This document shows positions 9,210 to 17,312 of a DNA stretch of 64,000 bases, one piece after another. The notes below the pieces were generated by a model, which searched no databases, was not told the origin of the DNA, and worked only from the letters and a program-made list of their open reading frames with translations. The stretch is from assembly GCA_963422415.1 (NCBI GenBank), contig OY729430.1, positions 3,224,001-3,288,000 on the forward strand, written 5' to 3'. Both the position numbers and the translations under genes were made by a program. This DNA comes from Bin34 sp963422415. Lineage in GTDB: Bacteria; Chloroflexota; Anaerolineae; Caldilineales; Caldilineaceae. Within the stretch, counting starts at the first letter, position 1; every line of letters begins with the position of its first letter.

Positions 9210-9825
9210 ACGAATCTAGAGGGGACCGGCTTGCACACCAAGGTTCAGCGGTTGACGCTCTCCTCAAAGACGGACTGCACTCATTGCTGCATCAGTGATT
9301 CAATGCCGCGAGTCCGATCACTTCTGCGTTGTAATCGTTGCCCTAAGCACTCCGCTGATCCGACAGTGGGCAGCGAGCATTCGTGACTGCGGTGTGACTG
9401 AACCGAGAACTGCAGTTTCACTGCTGACCAACGCCTTGTTCAATCGGACAGACTTACCCAAATGTATCTAGGTGGAGCGTTTGCTAGAGGATATGCAGTA
9501 TCTGTTGATAACGGGTAAGGTGCACAACCTCGGGGCATCAGGATTCGTTGATGCACTGACCGAGTGTTTTGCCTTCCGGATCGGTCTGTCCATAGCCCCA
9601 ATCCGTCAGTACAACCCCGACGGTACGGACAAGCTTGTTGACTGCTTCGGCGGCCCGCCGGTATTCGAGTTCTCACTGGGTGGTGCCATCAGGCCGGGCT
9701 GCCTGGTCCCATATCGACACTGCATCAATGTCATCCAGCCCGACTACGAGGAGTTGACGACGTGGACTGGTACCGGTGGATTTTCATATAAGTACGAGAA
9801 AAAGCACTTTACACTTTGTATTTAA
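9210..9825 (+). pseudogene. Decayed SF2 helicase, copy 1
   Basis: The stretch 9210-9495 closely resembles, in inverted orientation, 54825-55225 of this window, but lacks about 45 bases covering the Walker A region and has in-frame stops. The downstream open frame 9472-9825 (117 codons) continues the helicase: VHNLGASGFVDAL corresponds to motif II with DE replaced by GK, and IGLSIAPIRQYNPDGTDKL to motif III with SATP changed to SIAP, followed by VFEFSLGGAIRPGCLVPYRH, the usual AI..G.LVPY segment after motif III. Nothing resembling motifs V-VI follows. It is therefore a dead fragment of a DEAD/DEAH helicase, possibly with some residual translation of the 117-codon part. Confidence 0.75.
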
Positions 9826-9889
9826 GTGTATATTGTTAAACTAGATCCAAATTTGAGAGATTTTTTCTCTCAAGAGGGGAGGCAACACG

Positions 9890-11233
9890 ATGCTGATCAG
9901 TTTTAGCTTCTCTAACTGGATGTCCTTTCGTGAAACCACCTCCCTTTCCATGATTGCCAGCCGCGAAAGGCAACATGGGGAACGCATTCCTCGAATTCGA
10001 AAGTATCAGACTAGGGTGTTGCCCATTGCATCTCTCTACGGTGGCAATGCCTCCGGCAAGACCAACATGGTTCGGGCCCTCGACTTTGCTCGAACCCTGA
10101 TTCTCCATGGTCCTCGACCGGATCGCCCCATTCCAGTACAATCGTTTCAGCTGAATGCACAGAGTCGCGACCAACCTTCCAGTTTTCAGTTTGAGCTTTT
10201 GGTCGATGAGTTCATCTATGCATATGACTTCACCGTATCCCAAGAACGCGTGTGGAAAGAACGGCTGGTTAAATGCAAAAGCACCCGTGAGCAAGTGCTT
10301 TATGATCGTTCTCAAAGTTCTGTAAAATTTCACTCAAGCCTGCAGGATCATCCATTCCTTGAATTCGTATTTCGGGGAACCCGGCCGAATCAGTTGTTGC
10401 TAACCAACGCCATTTCACAGAATGTAGAAGGACTCCGTCCGGTATATAACTGGTTTGCAAAATCTCTGATCCTGATTGCGCCAGATGACAGATTTGTGTC
10501 TGTAGAGCCCTTCTTGGACGAAGGCAATCTTCTACACACAAAAATGGGCGATATTCTGGGTCGACTTGATACCGGAATTACGCGCTTGAGTGGCAAGGAC
10601 GTGTCTTGGGAAAACATGCCTTTTCCAAAGTCATTTGCCGACTTGCTCGAGGAAAATCTCAACGAAGGCGAAACCATGATGTTGTTGGGGCCGTCAGGAT
10701 TTGCAGTGACCCTCAGGCATGGAGAATTGGTTGCAATCGCATTGAAGACGGTTCATGCGGGAGATGACGGTACCGAAGCTGAATTTGACATTGAGCAAGA
10801 GGCAGACGGTTCCAAGCGGGTCATTGAATTGTTGCCAGCTTTTCTGAGTCTGTCAGCCAAAGGTTCGGAAAAGATTTTGGTCATTGACGAGATAGACCGA
10901 AGTCTGCACAGCCTGTTGACTCGGAAACTAGTGGAAACGTATCTGTCAACATGCAATGAAGACAGTCGTTCCCAATTGCTTCTGACTACACACGATCTGC
11001 TGCTCATGGATCAGAAGCTGCTGCGCCGTGATGAAATGTGGCTGGCAAGTCGAGATTCCGGCGGCGTGTCGCATTTGAAGTCTCTGGGCGACTTCAAGGA
11101 CACACGTTATGACAAGGACGTGCGGAAGAGCTATCTGCAGGGGCGCATGGGCGGCATTCCCAGGCTTCTGTTGGAAGGCGAAGACCTGCATTCGCCCCCC
11201 GAGCCCATCCAAGCCAACGGATCTCTGCCGTGA
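9890..11233 (+). CDS. rloA: AAA15-type ATPase, RloA-like (anticodon-nuclease/abortive-infection family)
   Basis: 447 aa. It has Walker A YGGNASGKTNMVRAL (about residue 50), Walker B ILVIDEIDRSLH (about residue 330) and the following TTHDLLLMDQ switch segment, the pattern of OLD/AAA15 ATPases. The N-terminus MLISFSFSNWMSFRE is the typical beta-strand start of RloA proteins. A GAGGGGAGG lies just upstream of the ATG. The next gene is rloB, whose GTG overlaps the rloA stop as GTGA, so they are translationally coupled. RloA/RloB pairs occur inside restriction-modification loci and are considered phage-defence modules; the mechanism of this pair is not established. The gene appears intact. Confidence 0.88.
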   Translation: MLISFSFSNWMSFRETTSLSMIASRERQHGERIPRIRKYQTRVLPIASLYGGNASGKTNMVRALDFARTLILHGPRPDRPIPVQSFQLNAQSRDQPSSFQFELLVDEFIYAYDFTVSQERVWKERLVKCKSTREQVLYDRSQSSVKFHSSLQDHPFLEFVFRGTRPNQLLLTNAISQNVEGLRPVYNWFAKSLILIAPDDRFVSVEPFLDEGNLLHTKMGDILGRLDTGITRLSGKDVSWENMPFPKSFADLLEENLNEGETMMLLGPSGFAVTLRHGELVAIALKTVHAGDDGTEAEFDIEQEADGSKRVIELLPAFLSLSAKGSEKILVIDEIDRSLHSLLTRKLVETYLSTCNEDSRSQLLLTTHDLLLMDQKLLRRDEMWLASRDSGGVSHLKSLGDFKDTRYDKDVRKSYLQGRMGGIPRLLLEGEDLHSPPEPIQANGSLP

Positions 11234-11718
11234 AATCAAACCAAAGGAGAAGAAGGTTTTCACGTTCTTCCGGCCAAGAGCATTACAGGAAAATATTTCT
11301 CATTGCGACGGAAGGTGCAAAAACAGAGCCCCAATACTTTGCCTGCTTCAATAATTTCGACAGATTGTCATCAATAGTGCACGTGCAATGCATTAACAAA
11401 CCTCGAGGTGCAAGTTCGCCACAACATGTCCTGAAGACAATGAAACGGCATCTCGTCAAGGCCAAGATTAAAAATTCGGATGAAGCTTGGCTGGTAATTG
11501 ACAAGGACCAATGGCCAGAACAGCAACTTGCAGAGTTGCATACTTGGTCTCAAGAAAAAAAGAACTACGGATTTGCTTTGAGCAACCCCAAGTTTGAATA
11601 TTGGCTTCTGCTCCATTTTGAAAATATTGACGGAAGCCTTACTTCCACCCAATGTACCGACAGGCTTAGGAAGCACTTGCCACAATATGACAAGAGATTG
11701 GATATATATATAAGATAA
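11230..11718 (+). CDS. rloB: RloB family protein, truncated by a frameshift at an AT repeat
   Basis: 162 aa in the current frame, starting at a GTG that overlaps the rloA stop. It has the RloB signature: IFLIATEGAKTEPQYFACF at the N-terminus (Toprim-like TEG.xTE), then WLVIDKDQW and FALSNPKFEYWLLLHFE. The frame ends at a TAA right after GAT-ATA-TAT-ATA-AGA. Removing one AT unit of the (AT)5 run joins it to IIQEAVQRARQQDN and GTTVYKLVEKII, the normal RloB C-terminus, giving about 200 residues. So the gene is either switched off by slippage, decaying, or carries a sequencing error. Confidence 0.85.
   Translation: MKSNQRRRRFSRSSGQEHYRKIFLIATEGAKTEPQYFACFNNFDRLSSIVHVQCINKPRGASSPQHVLKTMKRHLVKAKIKNSDEAWLVIDKDQWPEQQLAELHTWSQEKKNYGFALSNPKFEYWLLLHFENIDGSLTSTQCTDRLRKHLPQYDKRLDIYIR
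11702..11711 (+). repeat. (AT)5 dinucleotide repeat at the rloB frameshift
   Basis: Five AT units after the GAT codon at 11701. (AT)4 would restore the rloB frame; (AT)5 places a TAA at 11716-11718. Confidence 0.9.
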
Positions 11719-11981
11719 TTTGTTCTATTATTCAAGAGGCCGTGCAACGAGCCCGACAACAGGACAATCCTCCCTGCAAGTCGTGGCCTAAAACCACGGG
11801 AACCACTGTATACAAGCTTGTTGAGAAGATTATATCGGTGGGATGCTCCCCCCCGGGCGCGATGAGATGGGTGCACCACCCGCGCCGTGAGGCTCCAATG
11901 CTGGATAGGTCACGCTTCCGGTCGAGGCCAATAGGCCGATCCGTGTCATGCCACAAGGACCATGGCTGTCCTTGCGAATAG
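11719..11981 (+). pseudogene. Detached C-terminal part of rloB
   Basis: In the frame two bases away from rloB, the sequence reads CSIIQEAVQRARQQDNPPCK and TTGTTVYKLVEKIISVG, matching the end of RloB proteins to about position 11837. Beyond that the frame stays open to 11981 but the residues are no longer RloB-like, so the natural 3' end may also be altered. There is no independent start worth trusting. 11982-12233 contains no gene that I can support. Confidence 0.65.
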
Positions 11982-12233
11982 GGCGCATTTCCAAGTTCCG
12001 CGGCCGCGGTGGGTTTGGGGTCGAAGGTGTACAAGGTACAAGGCGCCTCAAGCACTGGGTTACAGCTTCAAGACAGAGAGGGTGGGTTGTCTCTGCCTGA
12101 AAAAGGGCGTGTCAGCGTTGGCTGACAATAGGGTGCCTGTCTCTAGGCAGCGCAAGCTTCCTTGTACTTTCAGCCTTGCGCTATCCCATGCAACGGCTAG
12201 GCCCAAAACCTTCCGCTGCAAGTCGGACCGATA

Positions 12234-13049
12234 TTAATCCAGCAATAGGGTGCGCTGTAGAAATTCTCGTACAGGACCTGCGCATGCGGCATTGACAGCA
12301 GGGCCGCCATGACCGGCTCCGGCAATGAGCTGAAACTCCACCGGAATGCCTTCGGCTCGCAGCGCATCCCGCAACAGTGCGCTTTGCTGCCACGGGATCA
12401 GAATGTCTTGATCTCCATGCACGATGAAGAAGGGGCAGGTCCGCGCGGAAATATACGTGATCGGATTGGCGGCCGCGACTTTGTCGGGAACATTCAACAC
12501 GGCATTTCCCAATAGCAGACTTTCTGGAGAATCCAGAGCAGCGTGATCCATGTCGCTTTCGTAATCCAACATGTGAATGAAGTCGGTGGGACCAAAGAGA
12601 TCCACGACCGCCTGCACGGAACTGCTTTCTGCCGGATACGGTCCCATGCCGCCTTCCAGATCGGAATTTCCATTGCTGGCGCCCAGACAGGCCGCCAGAT
12701 GCCCACCGGCAGACGCTCCCAGCACCCCAATTCTGTCGGCAAGGTAACCCAGTTCCTGGGCATGGGCCCGGAGCCAGCGCACTGCGGCCTTGCAAGTGTG
12801 CGCCTGCCGGGGAAACAACGCCTCATGGCTGAAATGATATTCAATGCTGGCCAAGGCGTATGTCTCGTGCAGATACGAGAGAACGGGAGGATCGCCCTTG
12901 CCGCCATGCATCCAGGCGCCCCCGTGAATCCAGATCAGAAGCGGCGCGGGTCGCCCATGCACCGGCAGATACAAATCCAGATGCAACGTGCGCGCATCCG
13001 GAAAGGTGGCGAACACCAGATCCTTGTGAGTGGGCGACAAGGTGTCCAT
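12234..13049 (-). CDS. Alpha/beta hydrolase, esterase/lipase of the BD-FAE/HSL type
   Basis: 271 aa from ATG 13049 (MDTLSPTHKDL), preferred over the longer frame because that would overlap ilvE by nearly 60 bases. The oxyanion HGG is in LIWIHGGAWMHGG (about residue 50), the nucleophile in GVLGASAGGH (about 115), the acid probably in IVHGDQDILIP and the catalytic His in GAGHGG near the end. These are features of small carboxylesterases acting on acylated sugars or small esters. No signal peptide, so cytoplasmic. It follows ilvE by 22 bases and is likely cotranscribed, although no functional link is obvious. Confidence 0.82.
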   Translation of the reverse strand: MDTLSPTHKDLVFATFPDARTLHLDLYLPVHGRPAPLLIWIHGGAWMHGGKGDPPVLSYLHETYALASIEYHFSHEALFPRQAHTCKAAVRWLRAHAQELGYLADRIGVLGASAGGHLAACLGASNGNSDLEGGMGPYPAESSSVQAVVDLFGPTDFIHMLDYESDMDHAALDSPESLLLGNAVLNVPDKVAAANPITYISARTCPFFIVHGDQDILIPWQQSALLRDALRAEGIPVEFQLIAGAGHGGPAVNAACAGPVREFLQRTLLLD

Positions 13050-13071
13050 AAGGCTTGACACGAACCTGGCC

Positions 13072-13998
13072 TCAGTCCAGCGCCACGGGAGTGAGCCAGC
13101 CGTATTTGTCCTCATTCCCATCTTCGACAATGCCGAAAAATTCGGCCTGGATGTCCTGAGTCACTGGTCCCCGCTGGCCATTGCCCACGGGAATGCGATC
13201 CACGGAAGTGACCGGCGTAATCTCCGCCGCCGTGCCGGAAAAGAAAATCTCCTCGGCCCAGTACAGCATTTCGCGGGTAATCTGCTCTTCCACGACTTCG
13301 TAACCCCGAGACCGGGCAAGGGTCAGAACACAGTCGCGGGTGATGCCGTTCAACACCGAACTGGCCAGAGGCGGGGTATGGATACGCCCTTTGTGCACTA
13401 GGAAGATGTTCTCGCCACTACCTTCGGAGACAAACCCCTGTTGATCCAAGGCAATCCCTTCCGTATAGCCATGATCCTTGGCTTCCATGACCACGTGCTG
13501 ACTGTTGACATACTGGCCGCCAATCTTGGCCAGCGGACTGAACGAGGTGGAAGACATGCGTCGCCAGCTGGAAACTTGCACCGCCACGCCCTTCTCTAGG
13601 GATTCGGGCCCCAGATAGCGGCCCCAGGGAACCGTGGCCAGAATGGCGTCCGTGGGGCAGCCGCGGCCATCGACCCCCAAGGTGGCATAGCCCCGGAAGA
13701 TCAGGGGCCGGACATAGGCCGAAGTGTGTCGATTGGCCCGCAGCACTTCCTTGGAGATCTCAATCCAGCCATCCACATCCAAGGAGAATTCAATACGCGC
13801 GACCTTGGCGCTGAAAAGCAATCTTTCAAAATGCTCCCGGACCCTAAACAGGTGGGGCTGGCCGTGCAGGTCATAGGCCCGAATGCCTTCGAAGACGCTG
13901 GATCCGTAATGCAGGGCATGAGTGAAGACATGCACTTGGGCTTCGTCCCAAGGTATGACTTTCCCGTTCATCCAAATGTAATCCGCTCTCATCTCCAT
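13072..13998 (-). CDS. ilvE: Branched-chain amino acid aminotransferase
   Basis: 308 aa from ATG 13998 with GAGG 8 nt upstream; this start gives RADYIWMNGKVIPWDEA, aligned with the start of E. coli IlvE (309 aa). Class IV PLP-enzyme landmarks are all present: THALHYGSSVFEGIRAYD, TSAYVRPLIFRGY, the PLP Lys in LAKIGGQYVNS, LDQQGFVSEGSGENIF, and FFSGTAAEITPV. It catalyses the last step of leucine, isoleucine and valine synthesis and the first step of their breakdown. A TATAAT -10-like box lies about 80 bases upstream. The gene is intact and highly conserved. Confidence 0.95.
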   Translation of the reverse strand: MEMRADYIWMNGKVIPWDEAQVHVFTHALHYGSSVFEGIRAYDLHGQPHLFRVREHFERLLFSAKVARIEFSLDVDGWIEISKEVLRANRHTSAYVRPLIFRGYATLGVDGRGCPTDAILATVPWGRYLGPESLEKGVAVQVSSWRRMSSTSFSPLAKIGGQYVNSQHVVMEAKDHGYTEGIALDQQGFVSEGSGENIFLVHKGRIHTPPLASSVLNGITRDCVLTLARSRGYEVVEEQITREMLYWAEEIFFSGTAAEITPVTSVDRIPVGNGQRGPVTQDIQAEFFGIVEDGNEDKYGWLTPVALD

Positions 13999-14078
13999 GA
14001 GCCGTACCTCAGTGCTGTGCAACGACATAGGGAAGGGCCCCGTGCCCCTCCGCCACTCACGCCAGTGAACTTGCCGCC

Positions 14079-14084
14079 ATTATA
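14079..14084 (-). promoter_or_regulatory. Candidate -10 box (TATAAT) for ilvE
   Basis: On the minus strand TATAAT sits about 80 bases before the ilvE ATG. No good -35 box is seen 17 bases upstream. Confidence 0.35.
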
Positions 14085-14147
14085 GTAGGGAGCAAGGCTA
14101 GGATCGCGATAACGCCGCAAGCCATTGGGGTTCTCGCCCAGAGTCCC

Positions 14148-15530
14148 CTAGACCGTCAGCCAGTCATCTACCGCGACCGCCAGTTCCGCCATGGTCTGGA
14201 CCTGAAAGACATGCCGGCAGTACGGCAAATAGATCAACATGTCGCTGTCTCCAGAGCCCCACAGCATGGGCGGCTCCGGATTGAGCCAGATGGTGTGACG
14301 ACTGCGCTGGGCCATGACCTTGAAAATGTCCAGAGCCGGATCGCGATGGTTGTTGCGCGCATCCCCGACCATCAGCAAGGTGGTGCGATGATCAATCTGA
14401 TCGAAATAGCGGCGCTGGAATTCCTGCAGGCTGCCTCCCAGATCCGTGCTGTAGTGGCCCGGTGGCATACGCACAAGCACGGCTTCCACGGCTTCCCGGG
14501 AATTGTGGCTCTTGAAGTCCGGCGTGATGTGTTCCAAATGGTCGTTGAAGGCGAAGGCCTGGGTCTTGGCCATCTGATCCTGCATGGCAAAGACCAAACT
14601 AAGCATCAGCTCCGAGCAGTGGCGCATTGAAGTGGAGATATCGCAGATCACGACCAGCTTGGGCTGCTTCTGCTTGCGGCGATAGGACAGCTGGAAAGGT
14701 ACGGCGCCAAAGCGCAGGTTGCGGCGCAGAGTGGCCTTCAGATCCAAATGACCGCTCTTCTCCCGCTTCTGACGCAAGGAGATGCGAGTCCGCAGCTTGG
14801 CCGAGAGTCTGTGCACTTCCCGCCGCAGCACATCCATCTCCTCTTCGTCCAGATGTCCGAAAGGCCGGTTCATGACTTTGTCCACATCCGGGGCGGGCGG
14901 CTTGGCCTCCATGTTCTCCGTGATGCGCCGTCCCGCGAACTGTGCCAGAAAATCCGACTCGGCCTCCATGTTTTCCTGCAGCAGATCCCGCAATTCCTGG
15001 AGCCGGGCCTTGGAAAAACCCATCTGCGCCAGTAGCCCGGCCATGTCTCGCATGGCCTCCCGCACCGCGTCATGCTGCAATGCCCTTTGCATGCGTTGGA
15101 CCATCCAGTCCTTGAAGCGAAGGTCCCGGGCGCGATTCAGGCCCGCCATGGCGGCGAGACGCTGCAGTTGTTCCGGAGTCAACTTTTCGCCCCTGAGCAG
15201 CCGTTGCAAGGCCGCGGCCAAGTTCGCCTTCAACTGACGCAGAGCTTGCGCCAGGGCTTGGGCCTCCTCGTCCGACAGGGTCTCCGCAATGTCGTGCATG
15301 TCCGGCGGCTTGCCGTCCTTGCCATCAAAGAAGAGGGCAAAGAGCTCGTCAAAGAGCGGCAAATCAGAGGCGTTCTTGACCAGCGTGGTCCGCAGACTCC
15401 GGCGAAACAGGGGTTTGTCCCGAATGCCCAGGCTTTGCATGGCCTGCATGGCATCCAGAGTTTCGGCCTGACTGACAGGCGCGCCCCCGGCCCGCAAAGC
15501 CTTGACGAACTGCAGAATTCGAACTTCCAT
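14148..15530 (-). CDS. CoxE-like von Willebrand factor type A domain protein
   Basis: 460 aa from ATG 15530 (MEVRILQFVKALR), which has AGGA 7 nt upstream; a start at 15587 would overlap moxR and lacks spacing. The N-terminal 250 residues are helical and charged. The C-terminal VWA domain has the MIDAS motif in VVICDISTSMRHC (DxSxS, about residue 285) and TTLLMVGDARNNHRDP later. Such CoxE/YehP-like proteins pair with MoxR ATPases and act as chaperone-like maturation factors, for example metal insertion in CO dehydrogenase. No such enzyme is encoded nearby, so the client is unknown. It directly follows the moxR gene. Confidence 0.85.
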   Translation of the reverse strand: MEVRILQFVKALRAGGAPVSQAETLDAMQAMQSLGIRDKPLFRRSLRTTLVKNASDLPLFDELFALFFDGKDGKPPDMHDIAETLSDEEAQALAQALRQLKANLAAALQRLLRGEKLTPEQLQRLAAMAGLNRARDLRFKDWMVQRMQRALQHDAVREAMRDMAGLLAQMGFSKARLQELRDLLQENMEAESDFLAQFAGRRITENMEAKPPAPDVDKVMNRPFGHLDEEEMDVLRREVHRLSAKLRTRISLRQKREKSGHLDLKATLRRNLRFGAVPFQLSYRRKQKQPKLVVICDISTSMRHCSELMLSLVFAMQDQMAKTQAFAFNDHLEHITPDFKSHNSREAVEAVLVRMPPGHYSTDLGGSLQEFQRRYFDQIDHRTTLLMVGDARNNHRDPALDIFKVMAQRSRHTIWLNPEPPMLWGSGDSDMLIYLPYCRHVFQVQTMAELAVAVDDWLTV

Positions 15531-15574
15531 GCCAAGGTCCTGGGAATGCGTGAATGGCAGGGAGCGGATGCCCC

Positions 15575-16582
15575 TCAGCGCTTCCATTCCTCTTCGGGAA
15601 TGTCACGATCGTCCGCGGCGGAGGAAGTAGGCGCCAGCTGTTTCTTGATCTTGACCAGATCCCGTTCGTGCTTGAGCAGTACGCTCAGCGTGCTCTCCAG
15701 GGTCTGGGGATCCAGACGCTGGACATTGAGCGCCAGCAGCGCATGGGCCCAGTCCAGGGTCTCGCTGATGCTGGGGCGCTTCTGTAGGTCCAGATGGCGC
15801 AGCCCTTGCACCAGATCCACGAGTTCTCGCGACAGGTCTTCATCCAAATCCGGGACCTTCAGCGACACCACCGCCAGTTCCTGCTCCAAGGAAGGGTAGT
15901 CCAAGAACAGGTAGAGACAGCGCCGCTTGAGGGCTTCGCTCAGTTCCCGGGTGTTGTTGCTGGTCAGAAACACCAAGGGTTTTTTTTGGGTCTCCAGCGT
16001 ACCCAATTCCGGCACGCTGACCTGGAAATCGCTGAGTACCTCCAGCAGGAACGCCTCGAACTCGGCATCGGCCCGGTCGATTTCGTCGATCAGCAGCACC
16101 ACGGGGTCGGGATGCAGGATGGCCTGCAGCAAGGGCCGCTGCAGGAGGAAACGCATGGAGAAGAAGACATCCTCTTCCGCCGCGATCTGGTCCGCGGCCT
16201 GCTTCAACGTCGTGGCCTCGCCCAGAACTTCCTGCAGCTTGTCCCGCAGCAACTGGGTGTAGAGCAGCTGCTTGGCATAGGCCCATTCATACAGAGCCTT
16301 CGTTTCGTCCAGTCCTTCGTAGCATTGCAGTCGGATCAGGGTGCGTCCCGTAGCGGCGGCCACGGCCTTGGCCAGCTCCGTCTTGCCCACCCCTGCAGGA
16401 CCTTCGATCAGGAGCGGCTTCTCCAGCTGGCCGGCCAAAAAACTGACAGTGGCGATCTCGTCCGAACAGACATAGGTTTCCGCAGCTAGGGCTGTTCGGA
16501 CATGCGATGGGCTGGAAAAGGCAACTGTATCTTTCACGAAGAGTCCTTGCGGATGGGGTCGGTCCGGGCTGAGGCCCTTCAT
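15575..16582 (-). CDS. MoxR-type AAA+ ATPase
   Basis: 335 aa from ATG 16582 (MKGLSPDRP). Walker A is GPAGVGKTELAKA (about residue 55), Walker B VVLLIDEIDRADAEFEAFLLE, sensor 1 LVFLTSNNTRELSEALKRRC. This is the typical MoxR layout, partner of the VWA protein encoded 44 bases downstream. Together they likely form an ATP-driven protein-remodelling pair. The start is uncertain; longer in-frame starts exist at 16624 and 16669. A 22-bp perfect palindrome lies 60 bases upstream, between this gene and the divergent NfeD gene. Confidence 0.88.
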   Translation of the reverse strand: MKGLSPDRPHPQGLFVKDTVAFSSPSHVRTALAAETYVCSDEIATVSFLAGQLEKPLLIEGPAGVGKTELAKAVAAATGRTLIRLQCYEGLDETKALYEWAYAKQLLYTQLLRDKLQEVLGEATTLKQAADQIAAEEDVFFSMRFLLQRPLLQAILHPDPVVLLIDEIDRADAEFEAFLLEVLSDFQVSVPELGTLETQKKPLVFLTSNNTRELSEALKRRCLYLFLDYPSLEQELAVVSLKVPDLDEDLSRELVDLVQGLRHLDLQKRPSISETLDWAHALLALNVQRLDPQTLESTLSVLLKHERDLVKIKKQLAPTSSAADDRDIPEEEWKR

Positions 16583-16641
16583 TCTATAGACAAGGCGATG
16601 GGCCGCCGAACCGGCACTTCCCATTCGGCATGCCCCTCCGC

Positions 16642-16663
16642 CTGCGTCTGGCGCCAGACGCAG
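16642..16663. promoter_or_regulatory. 22-bp perfect palindrome between divergent operons, possible operator
   Basis: Arm CTGCGTCTGGC is followed directly by its reverse complement, with no spacer. It lies between moxR (start 16582, minus) and the NfeD gene (16804, plus), so it could be a dimer-bound operator controlling both. Confidence 0.45.
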
Positions 16664-16719
16664 ACCCACCCGAATGACACGACATATCCATATCCAAGAG
16701 AGTTAAGGACAAGAGGGAT

Positions 16720-16725
16720 TATAAT
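16720..16725 (+). promoter_or_regulatory. Candidate -10 box (TATAAT) for the NfeD-SPFH operon
   Basis: TATAAT about 80 bases before the NfeD ATG. No clear -35 box is seen. Confidence 0.35.
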
Positions 16726-16803
16726 GGTCTTGATTTTCCGCGACGGGTCTTGCGGCCGATCACCGGCCGCATCCGCCCCTCCAAGGACCCTATCCCTTGG
16801 CTT

Positions 16804-17310
16804 ATGTCTCTGTATTTTCCTCCCGTATCGGACCATTGGTTTTGGCTGGTCATCGTCTTGGCGGTCGCCATAGTCATCCTCGTGACGTCTCTGGCAGACC
16901 TGCTCCCCTTTCTGGTAGGCGCCTTGGCGGCCACCTTCGTGGCCTATGCCACGTCGCAGGGCATCGGCGTGCAACTGGGGGTATGCATAGCCGTGTCGTT
17001 GGTGGCCTTTCTGGCCTTTCGGCCCTTTTCGCTTCGCATAGCGCGAAACCGGCCTGGCCAGTTTGGCGTGGATCGCCTGGTAGGCCAGACCGGGCTTGTG
17101 ATTGAGTCCGTGGACTGGAAAGAGAACTCCGGTCAAGTGCGGATCAACCAGGAGGAGTGGCCTGCCCGTTCCGTCGATCCGCAAGAGGTTCTGCCCCACG
17201 GCGCGCCTGTGATTGTGACGAGAGTGGAAGGGAACCACCTGTATGTGACTTCGGTCTCTGAATCGGACATCCAACCACAATTCCGGCCAACGCCGGGAGG
17301 AGCCACCTGA
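16804..17310 (+). CDS. NfeD-family membrane protein (short form)
   Basis: 168 aa from ATG 16804. Two or three membrane spans occupy residues 10-70 (WLVIVLAVAIVILVTSLADL and VCIAVSLVAFLAF), followed by a C-terminal OB-like NfeD domain (LVGQTGLVIESVDWKENSGQ, then EEWPARS and GAPVIVTRVEGNHLYV). NfeD proteins partner with SPFH/stomatin proteins in membrane microdomains. The stop is 2 bases before the SPFH start, so the two are cotranscribed. The short form lacks the ClpP-like protease domain of long NfeD. Confidence 0.9.
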   Translation: MSLYFPPVSDHWFWLVIVLAVAIVILVTSLADLLPFLVGALAATFVAYATSQGIGVQLGVCIAVSLVAFLAFRPFSLRIARNRPGQFGVDRLVGQTGLVIESVDWKENSGQVRINQEEWPARSVDPQEVLPHGAPVIVTRVEGNHLYVTSVSESDIQPQFRPTPGGAT

Positions 17311-17312
17311 AC

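Noticed and set aside
12110..12127. Small stem-loop TGTCAGC/GCTGACA downstream of the rlo genes
   Set aside because: Seven base pairs with a 4-base loop is too weak, and too far from a gene end, to call a terminator.
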